In this document: piece by piece, positions 10,301 through 17,843 of the stretch
How positions within the stretch are numbered: the first letter of the stretch is position 1
How the letters are laid out: each line of letters opens with the position of its first letter
Assembly: GCF_014207705.1 (NCBI RefSeq)
Contig: NZ_JACHIU010000001.1
Coordinates: 186,001 to 250,000, forward strand
DNA length: 64,000 bases
Origin: Sphaerisporangium rubeum
GTDB taxonomy: Bacteria; Actinomycetota; Actinomycetes; Streptosporangiales; Streptosporangiaceae
Reading direction: 5' to 3'
Made by a program: the position numbers and the translations under genes
The notes under the pieces: model-generated
Told to the model about the DNA's origin: nothing
Databases searched by the model: none
Seen by the model: the letters and a program-made list of their open reading frames with translations, nothing else

Positions 10301-10456
10301 AACCAAATCGGCTACGCCTATTTCACTATTGGGGACCAGCCAAAGGCGGTGGCCCACTGGCGCCACGCTCTGGAACTGTTCACACAAGTAGGGGTGCCTG
10401 ATGCGGCTACATTCCGGACGAAGCTGTCTGAAATGGACAATAGGGCAGGCGCGTGA
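7334..10456 (+). CDS. AfsR-type SARP transcriptional regulator (SARP-BTAD-NB-ARC-TPR)
   Basis: A 1040-residue activator. Residues 1-95 are the OmpR-like winged helix (MEFRILGDIEFW start), 100-245 the bacterial transcriptional activation domain, 270-560 the NB-ARC ATPase with Walker A GMAGVGKTT near 297-305 and Walker B KVLIVLDNAD, and about 680-1040 a series of tetratricopeptide repeats. This is the full AfsR layout. The ATG follows GAAAGGGG and sits just downstream of a clear promoter. Two TTA codons (7727-7729 and 8513-8515) suggest bldA-dependent expression, common for antibiotic pathway regulators. Its targets are unknown; the divergent GT-B operon is the nearest candidate. Confidence 0.93.
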   Translation: MEFRILGDIEFWSRGQLHPVGWTQARHLLAILLMRPGQPIPTESIIGKMWGHDPPPNPRGTIHVNVTRLRKRFQAAREDVRLINRSGGYKLEIDKEAIDYHRFGTLLIQARSMEESGELERAVQLYRDATRLWRGEPLSGLPGDWANQTREMMEEERLAATAKRIELELQLDRNAEVIPELAELTRRHPLHEKFAELLMLALYRNGRQADALAVYQDIRRRLREELGTEPQPALRNLQVRILRAEPDLMSVAQTRDGEPPNTLPRRNETFTGRTTALEQLLGAPTGRTGPTVIVIEGMAGVGKTTLAIEAAYRLMDAYPHGQLYLDLHGYSKEREPLDPATALARLLQPIGERTPELPRSLDERAALWRSRLAHRKVLIVLDNADGHEQIRPLLPGGPGCMVIVTSGRRLSGLDDVRSIRLDLPPPEEAAMLFENVVGPGRELPADDVAKVIDLCERLPLAIQITGSKLRHRTSWSVADLARKMAKTYHELSEFRGEDRRLIVAFELSYKGLDAPQQEAFRRLGLHPGMDITAESAAALLGLSRVDAEGRLDKLSDHYLIAEPRVGLYRSHQLVSEYARMKAQEDLRPVQIEALQRLFDFYVAAAWRADRLLFPHHAPLGPEPTGIQVTEDLFDDMDAALSWLNAEGDNLPAVVRQAATQGWRRQSAVLPHLLSRHLDAEGRWVEAGELHEYALSVWRELADRPGEARALADLSRIRWRLDQHDEALRLAAEALPLGRMLGDEHVVSEVLEVLGLVHWYRDEYDRAREYIEQALDLRERIGDRRGQGAALNLLAALRSRKGDYAEATRCLRDALAIYEAEDDKRGQQTTHNNIAEAELRLGRPESALRHYEQVGALGLRLSAVNEAILLNNMANAYGQLHRREEALDHHRRALALFRRMEDRRHEAEVLNDLGFCLIQTDRDDEAQIHVQAALRISVEIAARPLEARALRQLGTIHHRAGCFDAAFQHFRAALDIARDIGDVYEEACAQNQIGYAYFTIGDQPKAVAHWRHALELFTQVGVPDAATFRTKLSEMDNRAGA

Positions 10457-10606
10457 CCTGGGCTCCTTATACCCGCAGACCCCCCAATCCCGTCCACATC
10501 GTGACTGCTGGTAGGTTATGCTGATCTTGCGGCAGTGATCCACAACCGTTCGGATCTGGTAAGATCGAGATGTTATATTGGTTTCTCAGGTCCGAAAAGG
10601 TAAAAT

Positions 10607-10672
10607 ATGCACATCGCTACGGCGATTTTCATGGTGGCCGGCATCTGGATGATCTACGTCGGCGGCAAGTAG
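10607..10672 (+). CDS. 21-residue hydrophobic micropeptide
   Basis: A very small reading frame: ATG, 20 further codons, TAG, with AAAGG seven bases upstream. The peptide (begins MHIATAIFMV, ends MIYVGGK) is almost entirely hydrophobic with a charged C-terminus, so it could be a single-pass membrane peptide. A TAAGAT -10-like hexamer lies at 10560-10565 and a strong hairpin with T-tract follows at 10720, so a complete small transcription unit is present. Function unknown; a regulatory or toxin-like membrane peptide is possible but not shown. Confidence 0.45.
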   Translation: MHIATAIFMVAGIWMIYVGGK

Positions 10673-10719
10673 CCGTTGCTGATCACGATGCCACGCTTGA
10701 TCAAAGAGGTCACCAGCGG

Positions 10720-10747
10720 AGGCGGGACACTCGGTGTCCCGCCTTTC
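10720..10747 (+). terminator. Intrinsic terminator hairpin
   Basis: GGCGGGACAC, a TCG loop and GTGTCCCGCC form a perfect 10-bp stem, extended by an A-T pair and followed by TTTCTC. It ends the micropeptide transcript and also separates it from the convergent PPOX gene. Confidence 0.85.
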
Positions 10748-10754
10748 TCATGCT

Positions 10755-11144
10755 TCACACGTTGCCGAGGACGCGGTTGACTTCGATCTCCAGCACGACG
10801 CGTGTGGGGTTGGGACGCGGGGGTTTGTAGCGGATCGTGTAGCGGTGTTCCGCGTCGGAGACCGATTCTGGGTCGGTGCGTACTACGGCTCGGCCTTCCA
10901 GGGTGGACCAGTGGCGGCCGTCTACCTGGCACAGGGATACGGGGAGGCCGGGGGTGGCGGCTATGAGGCGGGCCTTGTGGCTGGTGGCTGAGGTTATTAC
11001 TCGTGCCGTGCCGGTGGGGAGGTCCAGGGTCACGCCTACGGGGACGACGTGGGGAGAGGTGCCGGGGCGGGAGGTGGAGAGGGTGGCCAAGTGGCGTTCC
11101 TGCCAGAAGGCGGCGAAGGACGGGCCTTTGGTTGTGAGATCCAC
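10755..11144 (-). CDS. PPOX-class (pyridoxamine-phosphate-oxidase-like) F420-dependent protein
   Basis: A 129-residue split-barrel protein. After the GTG start (preceded by GGAAGG at good spacing) come FAAFWQERHLATLSTSR and HVVPVG, the hallmark opening of small PPOX-class F420-dependent oxidoreductases, then SHKARLIAATP and a C-terminal RPNPTRVVLEIEVNRV strand that normally lines the cofactor site. The long in-frame extension upstream to 12092 overlaps the nucleotidyltransferase gene in another frame and is not real. It probably reduces a small substrate using F420 or flavin. It follows the resistance-like fusion gene by about 40 bp on the same strand. Confidence 0.8.
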   Translation of the reverse strand: MDLTTKGPSFAAFWQERHLATLSTSRPGTSPHVVPVGVTLDLPTGTARVITSATSHKARLIAATPGLPVSLCQVDGRHWSTLEGRAVVRTDPESVSDAEHRYTIRYKPPRPNPTRVVLEIEVNRVLGNV

Positions 11145-11185
11145 CTGGATGCCTTCCGTGGTGAGGTCCCGGTCATCGTAGCCGG

Positions 11186-12502
11186 TCAGGTGACCTTGGG
11201 GCTGCGGCGTTCTATGAGGGTGACGTCGCGCCAGGTGTTGTGGTGGCGGCCTACTTGGCGGCGGGTGCCGACTATGCGGAAACCCAGGCGGGTGTGGAGG
11301 GAGAGGCTCGCGGTGTTCTCGGGGAAGACGCCTGACTGGATGGTCCAGACGCCTGCGGTCTCGGTGGATTCGATCAGGGCTTTGAGCAGTTCGGTTCCTA
11401 TGCCTCGGCCTGCGGCTTCGGGGGACACGTAGACGGAGTGCTCGACCACGCCTGCGTACACGCATCGGGACGAGACGGGGGTCACGGCGGTCCAGCCGAG
11501 GACCTGGCCGGTGGTGGTGTCCACGGCCACGTGGCGGTGTTCGGGGAGGCGGGTCTTGTCGAAGGTCTCCCAGGTCGGGGCGGTGGTCTCGAAGCTGGCG
11601 TGGCCGCCGTCGAGGCCGGCCTGGTAGATGGCGAGCACCTCGGTGGCGTCCTCGGGACGCATGGCGCGGATGGTGACGCCGGGTACTTGGCCGGACCATC
11701 GCCGCGCGTAGAGGCGGTGGCCGTCGGCGATGACCATTTCGGCGTAAGCGAGCAGGTCGCGCCGGCGTGCCATGGGGGTTCGGTAGCGTGACCGCTCCGT
11801 CGAGGTGGGGGATGCGCGGCGGATGCGCAGTGCCTCCTCCAGTAGGCGGTGCCATCGGTCGGGGAAGATCTCCAGGCCGTAGCGAGCGGCGGACTCCTTG
11901 GAGGTGATGTCTCCGGTGGCGAGGGTGTAGTGCAGCCTTGTCACTCCGGTGGCGGTCCAGACGGTCGCGTACGGGGTGAGTGCGGCGGCCGACCTCAGGC
12001 TGAGTGGCCGGGAGGCGCGGGTGTGGAGGCGTCGCCAGTACGAGTCGAGGTTGGCGTCGGTCCAGTGGGCCAAGGCACGGTCGTCGCGCCATATCTCGGG
12101 CTTGGCGGGGCCACGGCAGGTCAGGCCGTAGGAGGCCAGGGTGTGCCAGGTCACGGGGGTGACCGGGACGGAGCCGAGGCGGCCGTGTGTGACGCCGGGA
12201 CGGGTCTCGATGCTTTCTGGGCCGGTGCGCAGGTCGTCCCAGGTGAGGTACACGCCGTCGAGGAACGGACGGCGGTAGCGGTCGCGCAGGCGCGCGTGGG
12301 TGCGGCCGAGTGCGGCGAGTGCGGCGCCTTCGGGTGGGGTGGCGGTGATCGCGACGAAGTCGATGTCGCTGACACGGGGTCGGAACTCGCCGAGCGCGGT
12401 CGAGCCTTCCAGGTAGAGGCCTTCTACCAGGCCGGGTGCCTCGGTGTCCGCCGCTGCCAGGTAGGCGGCGACGACCTCCTCCACGAGCGAGGGTGGCGTC
12501 AT
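11186..12502 (-). CDS. Fusion: AadA-like nucleotidyltransferase + phosphinothricin-type GNAT acetyltransferase
   Basis: A 438-residue two-domain protein. The N-terminal part (to about residue 245) has EGSTALGEF followed by VSDIDFVAI, the GS-x-DxD catalytic motif of aminoglycoside adenylyltransferases, plus the helical DUF4111-like domain. The C-terminal part (about 275-438) is a GNAT acetyltransferase of the phosphinothricin/methionine-sulfoximine class, with IRAMRPEDATEVLAIYQAGL at its start and the acetyl-CoA loop AAGRGIGTEL and GFRIVG near the end. Single proteins of each type are common; the fusion is unusual. An earlier ATG at 12541 would add 13 residues; neither start has a clear ribosome site. 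Likely a drug-modifying or self-protection enzyme, substrates unproven. Confidence 0.8.
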   Translation of the reverse strand: MTPPSLVEEVVAAYLAAADTEAPGLVEGLYLEGSTALGEFRPRVSDIDFVAITATPPEGAALAALGRTHARLRDRYRRPFLDGVYLTWDDLRTGPESIETRPGVTHGRLGSVPVTPVTWHTLASYGLTCRGPAKPEIWRDDRALAHWTDANLDSYWRRLHTRASRPLSLRSAAALTPYATVWTATGVTRLHYTLATGDITSKESAARYGLEIFPDRWHRLLEEALRIRRASPTSTERSRYRTPMARRRDLLAYAEMVIADGHRLYARRWSGQVPGVTIRAMRPEDATEVLAIYQAGLDGGHASFETTAPTWETFDKTRLPEHRHVAVDTTTGQVLGWTAVTPVSSRCVYAGVVEHSVYVSPEAAGRGIGTELLKALIESTETAGVWTIQSGVFPENTASLSLHTRLGFRIVGTRRQVGRHHNTWRDVTLIERRSPKVT

Positions 12503-12780
12503 GTGGTCAGAGTCTGCCGGACGCGCGCCAGGACCGTCCATCGGCGGGTGGGGTCACGCGGGGAGAATCGGCTGAACAGTGCTGGGGCTGTTCATCGTCG
12601 GGTGGCGTGGAGCCGGGCCGGTCGGACGCGCGCGGGGGACGTTCATCGGCCTGGCAAAGGTCCGGTAAGGGTGGGGGCCCTTGTCGATCAATCGCGTGAT
12701 GGACGTTGAGTGGCCGGGTAAGAGCGCTGTGTCACTAGGGCCAGGGGTCGCCGCATTCCGATGATCGAGGTGTACACCGA

Positions 12781-13125
12781 ATGGACTCGCGAAACGGGCC
12801 GAGGCGAGTCGCCGGGGCCGGACGGGTCGCGCTCGTCGTCTCGGCGCTCGTCCTGTCCGCCGGCGTCGTGTCACCGGGTGGCGTGGCGGACGCCGCGGCG
12901 TCACCGGGCCGGCCGAGAGCGCACAGGCATGACGGCCATCACTCGAACCGGCTGAGGATCGGGAACGGCAAGGGCAACAAGGTGTTCGTCGAGTGGAACA
13001 GCCCGGCATACCTGAACGGTGCGCAGCACGGGGAGAACAGTGCCATCGGGGGTGCGGTCTTCTCCGCGTCGGCCATCTGCAGGAGCAGGCATCGAGTGTG
13101 CAAGATCCGCCAAAGGCTGAGATGA
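12781..13125 (+). CDS. Small secreted protein, paralogue 1
   Basis: A 114-residue secreted protein: twin-arginine-free signal peptide with a hydrophobic core (VALVVSALVLSAGVV) and AlaXAla-type cleavage near residue 39. The mature part is His-rich at first, then has a motif NGKGNK...VEWNSP...NGAQH...AICR....CKI. The same motif recurs in the next gene, so the two are tandem paralogues. Two Cys residues spaced by about six residues could form a disulfide. GAGGTG precedes the ATG. The stop overlaps the next start (ATGA). I do not recognise a named family. Confidence 0.6.
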   Translation: MDSRNGPRRVAGAGRVALVVSALVLSAGVVSPGGVADAAASPGRPRAHRHDGHHSNRLRIGNGKGNKVFVEWNSPAYLNGAQHGENSAIGGAVFSASAICRSRHRVCKIRQRLR

Positions 13126-13559
13126 GGCGACCACGCGCGATGAGGGGTGTGTTCACGCTCACGACGCTCGCCTGTGCGGCCGCTCTCGCCGTCGCCTCCT
13201 CCGCGAACGCCGCCGGTGGGGGGAAGCGGTGCCACGCCATGCCGGCCGCACCACGCGGCGACGGTCCGGGAGAGATCAACGCGGCCAACGGCAAGCACAA
13301 CCGCGGCATCGTCGAGACCAACAGCCCGGTGATCCAGCGTGGCACTCAGCACACCTCGACGGAGACCCTTGGCGGTGTGACGAATGTGCAGAGCGCGTTC
13401 TGCAGGAACGTCCGGATCTGTCACATCACGTTGCAGGTCGTCGTACCGGCAGCGAAGAAGCACAAGGTCACGACCACGCAGGAGATCGCGCGTCAGGAGG
13501 ACGGAGAGCCGGACGGCGCGGCCGCGACGCAGGACGAGGGGTGTTGCTGCGCGGATTGA
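13122..13559 (+). CDS. Small secreted protein, paralogue 2
   Basis: A 145-residue secreted protein overlapping the preceding gene by 4 bp. Signal peptide LTTLACAAALAVASSANA, then a mature region with NAANGKHNRG...VETNSP...RGTQH...AFCRNVRICHI, matching its neighbour's motif. The tail is longer, lysine- then acid-rich, and ends in CCCAD. A second ATG at 13140 is an alternative start. Function unknown; export and the paired layout suggest a cell-surface role. Confidence 0.6.
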   Translation: MRRPRAMRGVFTLTTLACAAALAVASSANAAGGGKRCHAMPAAPRGDGPGEINAANGKHNRGIVETNSPVIQRGTQHTSTETLGGVTNVQSAFCRNVRICHITLQVVVPAAKKHKVTTTQEIARQEDGEPDGAAATQDEGCCCAD

Positions 13560-13615
13560 CCTCGTGCCGTGTCGCGGTCCTGTCCGCGTTCCAGGTGAAC
13601 AGACGCGCTGTGCGG

Positions 13616-14278
13616 TCAGGTGGTCTTCCTGAGGCGGCGTGTGGCGCGGTCGCGTATCTCCTGCGGCAGGGACTCCACCGGTGGCAGCAGAGGGAGAAGC
13701 CCGGGTTCCAGGGTGATGGCGCGGAAGGTGACGCCGACGGTGACCTCGTGCTCAGGACGGTGCTCGACGACCACGGGGTCACCCGCCTTGATGGCGCCGG
13801 GGGTGATCACCCTGAGGTACGCGCCGGGGCGGGCCTCCTCGGTGAAGCGCTTGATCCAGCCCTGCTCGTCCATCCAGTGCGCGAACGTGCCGCAGGGGAT
13901 GCGGGGGCAGGACACTTCGAGCAGGACGTGGTCGCCGACGCGCCAGCGTTCTCCGATGAGCGCGCCTGTGACGTCGAGGCCGCGCGTGGTGATGTTCTCG
14001 CCGAACATCCCCTCGGTGAGCGACCGGCCGAGCTCGGCCTCCCAGTGGTCGAGGTCCTCACGCGCGTAGGCGTAGACCGCCTGGTCGTCGCCGCCGTGGG
14101 AGGCGACATCGAAGATCTGGTCGCCGACGAGGCCGCTGCCGAGGCCGGCGTCCTTGGGGCCGGGGGCCCGGACGAGGACGGCTTCCGCGGTGGGCCGCTT
14201 GTCGATGCCGGTCACCCCGGTGTCCTTGGCGGGGTTGGTCCGCGGCACCGCGAGGTTGACGGAGATGAGTTCCCCCAT
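13616..14278 (-). CDS. MOSC domain protein, YiiM-like
   Basis: A 220-residue MOSC (molybdenum cofactor sulfurase C-terminal) protein. Seen are GGDDQAVYAYAREDLDHWEAELGR, split here as GGDDQAVYAYA and DLDHWE, then MFGENITTRG and CPRIPCGTF with the conserved Cys that is expected to hold sulfur or bind the substrate. YiiM-type proteins carry out N-hydroxylated-base reduction or related molybdenum-cofactor chemistry. It is convergent with the small secreted protein pair. A nitrate reductase and molybdate importer lie further right, fitting an organism rich in molybdenum enzymes. Confidence 0.85.
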   Translation of the reverse strand: MGELISVNLAVPRTNPAKDTGVTGIDKRPTAEAVLVRAPGPKDAGLGSGLVGDQIFDVASHGGDDQAVYAYAREDLDHWEAELGRSLTEGMFGENITTRGLDVTGALIGERWRVGDHVLLEVSCPRIPCGTFAHWMDEQGWIKRFTEEARPGAYLRVITPGAIKAGDPVVVEHRPEHEVTVGVTFRAITLEPGLLPLLPPVESLPQEIRDRATRRLRKTT

Positions 14279-14451
14279 ACAGGCACGCTATCGGCAGCAA
14301 GGAACCCCGCGCACGCCCTTATTTCCGGCACCGGAAGGTAGATCACGATCTCGGCGCGAGCTCCGGTCCAGCATTTCCAGTAAAGTGGATAGGTAATAGC
14401 GGAAAATTGAGTATGGCAAGCTCAGACCGACAGCGTGAGGAGTGAACACCC

Positions 14452-15399
14452 GTGGACCTTGCCCGGCCGCTACCAGCGGTGACCTCAGTCGAAGGGGACG
14501 CGAGCGTCGCCGAGCTCGACGACCTGCTTCCCGTACCCGACCGCTCGGCCGTCGCGATCACCCCGCAGGTGGCCGGGGAGGGCCACTGGGTGGGTGCGCC
14601 GAGCGCCGTGCTGGCCGACGGCACGATCTACCTGGCGTACCGGCTGCGGCGGCCGGTCGGCGAAGGCCGCGGGTACGGGGTGGCGATCGCGCGCTCCACC
14701 GACGGCACGAACTTCGTGAACCTGCTGACGATCCGCCGCGAGGAGATGGACGCCGAGTCCCTGGAGCGTCCCACGCTCGTGCACACGCCGGAGGGACGCT
14801 GGCGGCTCTATCTGAGCTGCGCCACGTACGGCACCAAGCACTGGCGGGTCGAGGTGCTGGAGGCGGACGACCCGGCGGGCTTCGACCCGGCGACCCGCCG
14901 CACCGTGCTCGCGGGGGACGCGAGCGTCGGCGTCAAGGACACCGTGATCGTCAGGCACGGCGGAGTGTGGCACCTGTGGGCCTCCTGCCATCCGCTGGCC
15001 GACCCCGAGCAGGCCGACCAGATGGTCACCGACTACGCCACCAGCCTCGACGGGCTGGAGTGGACCTGGCACGGCACGGCGCTGCGCGGCAGGCCCGGTG
15101 AGTGGGACGCGCGCGGCGTGCGGGTCAGTGCGGTCCGCTTCGCCGCGGACCGGGTCGTGGCGTTCTACGACGGCCGGTCCTGCGCGGCCGAGAACTACGA
15201 GGAGAAGACCGGTGTGGCGGTCGGCGCCACGCCTGACGCGCTGACCGCCGTCGGCACGGCGCCGCTGGCCGCCTCGCCTCATCGCGGCGGCGGCCTGCGC
15301 TACCTCGACCTCGTCGACCTGCCAGGCGGCGGCACCCGCCTCTACTACGAGTACACCCGCGCCGACGGGGCCCACGAACTGCGCACCGAGCTGAGGTGA
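14452..15399 (+). CDS. Five-bladed beta-propeller glycoside-hydrolase-like protein (GH43/GH130 type)
   Basis: A 315-residue protein with GTG start after AGGAG. Repeated propeller-blade motifs are visible: HWVGAPSAVLADGTIYLAYRLR, split as HWVGAPSAV and GTIYLAYR, then AIARSTDGTNF, SLERPTLVHTPEGRWRLYLS, DTVIVRHGGVWHLWAS and GTRLYYEYTR. These match the SxDGxxF and RPxxxxxxxGxWxLY patterns of GH43/GH130 enzymes. There is no signal peptide, so any activity is intracellular. Catalytic residues cannot be assigned with confidence. It is convergent with the sulfotransferase gene, 4 bp apart. Confidence 0.7.
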   Translation: MDLARPLPAVTSVEGDASVAELDDLLPVPDRSAVAITPQVAGEGHWVGAPSAVLADGTIYLAYRLRRPVGEGRGYGVAIARSTDGTNFVNLLTIRREEMDAESLERPTLVHTPEGRWRLYLSCATYGTKHWRVEVLEADDPAGFDPATRRTVLAGDASVGVKDTVIVRHGGVWHLWASCHPLADPEQADQMVTDYATSLDGLEWTWHGTALRGRPGEWDARGVRVSAVRFAADRVVAFYDGRSCAAENYEEKTGVAVGATPDALTAVGTAPLAASPHRGGGLRYLDLVDLPGGGTRLYYEYTRADGAHELRTELR

Positions 15400-15403
15400 C
15401 CCG

Positions 15404-16396
15404 TCATTCCCGAAGGCCTGGACGGCCGTTGCGCGCCTGCCGCTGACCCGGTGGACGTGCGCCGACCAGGCCGCCGGAGCGTTCGCGCGGGCCGAGCCAG
15501 TCGCTGAAGTCCTCGCCGGTGACCCGGCCGAGCAGTGCGATGTCGTCGGCGAAGTAGGGCAGCAGCCGCTGCCGCTGTTCCCAGGTGAGGGGCCGCCGCG
15601 GCGCGCCGCGGCGCTGGAGCGCGCTTTCGATGTGTTCGATCGGCGTGCGCGCCAGCCGCTCCGGCAGGTGGTGACCGGCCCTGGCCAGCGCGCGCAGCGC
15701 CATCGACAGCACCTGGTGGCGCCGCCCCTGCTCGGGCTGCGCGGTGACGTTCTCGCGGGGGATCTCGGTGAGCAGGCCGCGCGCCACGCCGAGGAAGCCG
15801 CACACCCGGTCGAGCGTGCGCGCCGGCTCGTCGAGCAGTTCGCGGTACCGCAGGACGAGCACCTGCTCACGGGGGAACAGGGTGAACAGGTGGGCCAACT
15901 GCTCGCCGTACCGGCCCTGGCTGACGTAGTGCCAGAAGTGGGCCCAGCCGGCGGCCTTGCGGCGTTCGTCCTCGGCGCAGGCCTTCACGATGTCGCCGAT
16001 CGGTTCGAGCCCGGCCGACCACAGATGCGTCCAGTTGGAGTGGGCCCGCTCGACCGGATCGCGGAGAACGGCGATGAGGCGCGCGCTCGGGATGGTGGCG
16101 TGGATGCGGCGCTGGGCCGCCAGGTCGTACAGATAGAAGGGTGTCGACTCACCGCGCAGCGCACCGTCCGGCGCGCCGGCGAACAGGGCTTCGTAGTCCT
16201 CGCGCCGCCAGACGTGCTCCCGGTAGGTCGTGGCGTCCCCCGGGCCTCCCCTGTCCGGTGGCGGGCCGTCGGTGAGGAAGTACTTCGGCTCCTTCACCGG
16301 GGACATGTACAGCTCGGGGTGGGCTCGTAGAGCCGCGTGCAAGGCGGTTGTGCCTGATTTGGGTACACCGATGACCAGGAAGTCCGGAAACGGCAT
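15404..16396 (-). CDS. PAPS-dependent sulfotransferase
   Basis: A 330-residue cytosolic sulfotransferase. The 5'-phosphosulfate-binding loop is IGVPKSGTTAL near the N-terminus and the 3'-phosphate-binding motif is RDPVERAHSNW near residue 120. A KYFLTDGPPP loop and the LRYRELLDEPARTLDRVCGFLG block are typical of the heparan/NodH-like family. I start at the ATG after GGGAGG; an ATG 30 bases earlier lacks a ribosome site. The substrate is unknown. Its promoter region shares a GGTAGGAA box with the sulfonate operon, suggesting sulfur-responsive control, and is shared with the divergent LanC-like gene. Confidence 0.88.
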   Translation of the reverse strand: MPFPDFLVIGVPKSGTTALHAALRAHPELYMSPVKEPKYFLTDGPPPDRGGPGDATTYREHVWRREDYEALFAGAPDGALRGESTPFYLYDLAAQRRIHATIPSARLIAVLRDPVERAHSNWTHLWSAGLEPIGDIVKACAEDERRKAAGWAHFWHYVSQGRYGEQLAHLFTLFPREQVLVLRYRELLDEPARTLDRVCGFLGVARGLLTEIPRENVTAQPEQGRRHQVLSMALRALARAGHHLPERLARTPIEHIESALQRRGAPRRPLTWEQRQRLLPYFADDIALLGRVTGEDFSDWLGPRERSGGLVGARPPGQRQARNGRPGLRE

Positions 16397-16429
16397 CGAC
16401 GGTCCTCCCAACGCTCCAGTCGACAAACC

Positions 16430-16448
16430 TTATATTCCTACCAGATGT
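16430..16448 (-). promoter_or_regulatory. GGTAGGAA box, copy B
   Basis: Read on the minus strand this is TACATCTGGTAGGAATATAA. It lies about 38 bases before the sulfotransferase start and in the gap to the LanC-like gene. It matches the sequence TATATCAGGTAGGAAATATT before the sulfonate leader peptide at 13 of 15 core positions. Confidence 0.5.
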
Positions 16449-16465
16449 ATGGGATAATCCTGGTC

Positions 16466-17806
16466 ATGAGTTCGGATCCGGTCCGCCGAGGCGGCGGACG
16501 CGCCGAGACTCCGCTGAGCGCCGCGATCGCGGCGGCCCGATGGATCAGGTCCTCGGCCGTCGACGACCAGGACGGCAGGCACTGGAAGGCCAACCCCGAC
16601 CTGGGTGGCCGCTCGGCGGGTACCCCTGAACCGGCTTCCCTGTACGCGGGGGCCGCCGGCATCGTGCTGTTCTTCCTCGAACTCGCCGAGGCGACCGGCC
16701 ACGAGGCGTACCTGGAGGACGCGCGGGCCGGTGCGCGTCACCTCGCCGCGACCTGGCGCCGTCAGACGGACCTGTCGCTGTACCACGGCCTGACCGGCAC
16801 GGTGGTCGCGCTCACCCGCGCGGGGTGGGCACTCGGCGACACCGCTCTCGAGGACGCGGCCGTGGCCGCCGCGGACCACATCGTGCGCCGGGTCCGGATC
16901 TTCGACGACGGCGTGGGCTGGTCCAAGGACCCCGCGCAGCGCGGCGACGGCGGTGTCATCCTCGGGCTGCTGCACGCCGGAGCGGTGCTCGGCGTGCCGG
17001 CGTACGAGGAGGTCGCCGTCGAGGCCGGCCGGCGGGTCGCGGAGTCGGTCGTGCCGGGCCACCTGTTCGGCGACGCCGCCGACCTGCCGGTGGACGCGGT
17101 GACGCCGGGCTTTTTGTCCGGTACGGCGGGTACGGCGTTCCTGATGGCCCGGCTGTACGGCGTCACCGGGGACGAGCGGTTCCTCGCCGCCGCGCGGCGC
17201 GGCGCCGGGTTCGTGCGTCAGGTGAGCACGGTGCGCGGCCGGTGCGCGGTCGTGCCGCATCACGTGCCGCAGGGTCGTGACCTGCACTACCTCGGCTTCT
17301 GCTCCGGCTCGGCCGGCGTGGCGCGCATGTTCCACGAGCTGCACCAGGTGGCGGGTGACCCCGGTGACGAGGAATGGGTCGAGCTGCTCGCGCACGGCGT
17401 CATGACCAGCGGTGTGCCGTGGGTGCGCACGGCCGGGTTCTGGGACGTCGCGTGCCAGTGCTGCGGTGTGGCCGGGTTACTCGAGTTCTTCGTCGGACTG
17501 TGGTCGGCGACCGGCCGTCAGGCCTACCTGGCGTTCGCGCGCACGCTCGGCGAGCACCTCGTGGGCTCGGGGACCGACCCCGACGGCCGCGGGCTGCGCT
17601 GGCGGCAGGCGTACCGGCGGGTCAGGCCGTCGGAGATCTCCGCCGACACGGGGTACATGGTGGGTGCGGCCGGCATCGGAGCTTCGCTGCTCCACCTGCA
17701 CGCGGCGCTCCAGGGGGACCCGTCGCGGTCGATCATCCTGCTGCCGGACAACCCGTTCCCGGTCATCCCGGTTCCCGCGGTCATGGCGAGGCGCGCGGGC
17801 CCCTGA
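16466..17806 (+). CDS. LanC-like lanthionine-cyclase family protein with CCG zinc motif
   Basis: A 446-residue alpha/alpha-barrel protein of the LanC family. Repeated GxxG helix motifs are present (LYAGAAGIVLFF, LYHGLTGTVVAL, GFLSGTAGTAFL, YLGFCSGSAGVAR, GYMVGAAGIGASL). Zinc ligands are expected at Cys279 (in FCSG) and at Cys332-Cys333 (in CQCCG). Standard LanC has Cys-His-Gly there; CCG is the form I know from ProcM-type LanM cyclases, where zinc has three Cys ligands. No dehydratase or lanthipeptide precursor was found nearby, so it may act on another thiol electrophile. Codon 338 is TTA (17477-17479). An upstream in-frame ATG at 16445 is an alternative start. Confidence 0.8.
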   Translation: MSSDPVRRGGGRAETPLSAAIAAARWIRSSAVDDQDGRHWKANPDLGGRSAGTPEPASLYAGAAGIVLFFLELAEATGHEAYLEDARAGARHLAATWRRQTDLSLYHGLTGTVVALTRAGWALGDTALEDAAVAAADHIVRRVRIFDDGVGWSKDPAQRGDGGVILGLLHAGAVLGVPAYEEVAVEAGRRVAESVVPGHLFGDAADLPVDAVTPGFLSGTAGTAFLMARLYGVTGDERFLAAARRGAGFVRQVSTVRGRCAVVPHHVPQGRDLHYLGFCSGSAGVARMFHELHQVAGDPGDEEWVELLAHGVMTSGVPWVRTAGFWDVACQCCGVAGLLEFFVGLWSATGRQAYLAFARTLGEHLVGSGTDPDGRGLRWRQAYRRVRPSEISADTGYMVGAAGIGASLLHLHAALQGDPSRSIILLPDNPFPVIPVPAVMARRAGP

Positions 17807-17843
17807 GAAGCACATGCGCGAGGCACATCCTTGTGCCAAATTC

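Noticed and set aside
10755-12092. 445-codon single gene
   Set aside because: Only the last 129 codons have PPOX motifs; the rest overlaps the nucleotidyltransferase gene in another frame.
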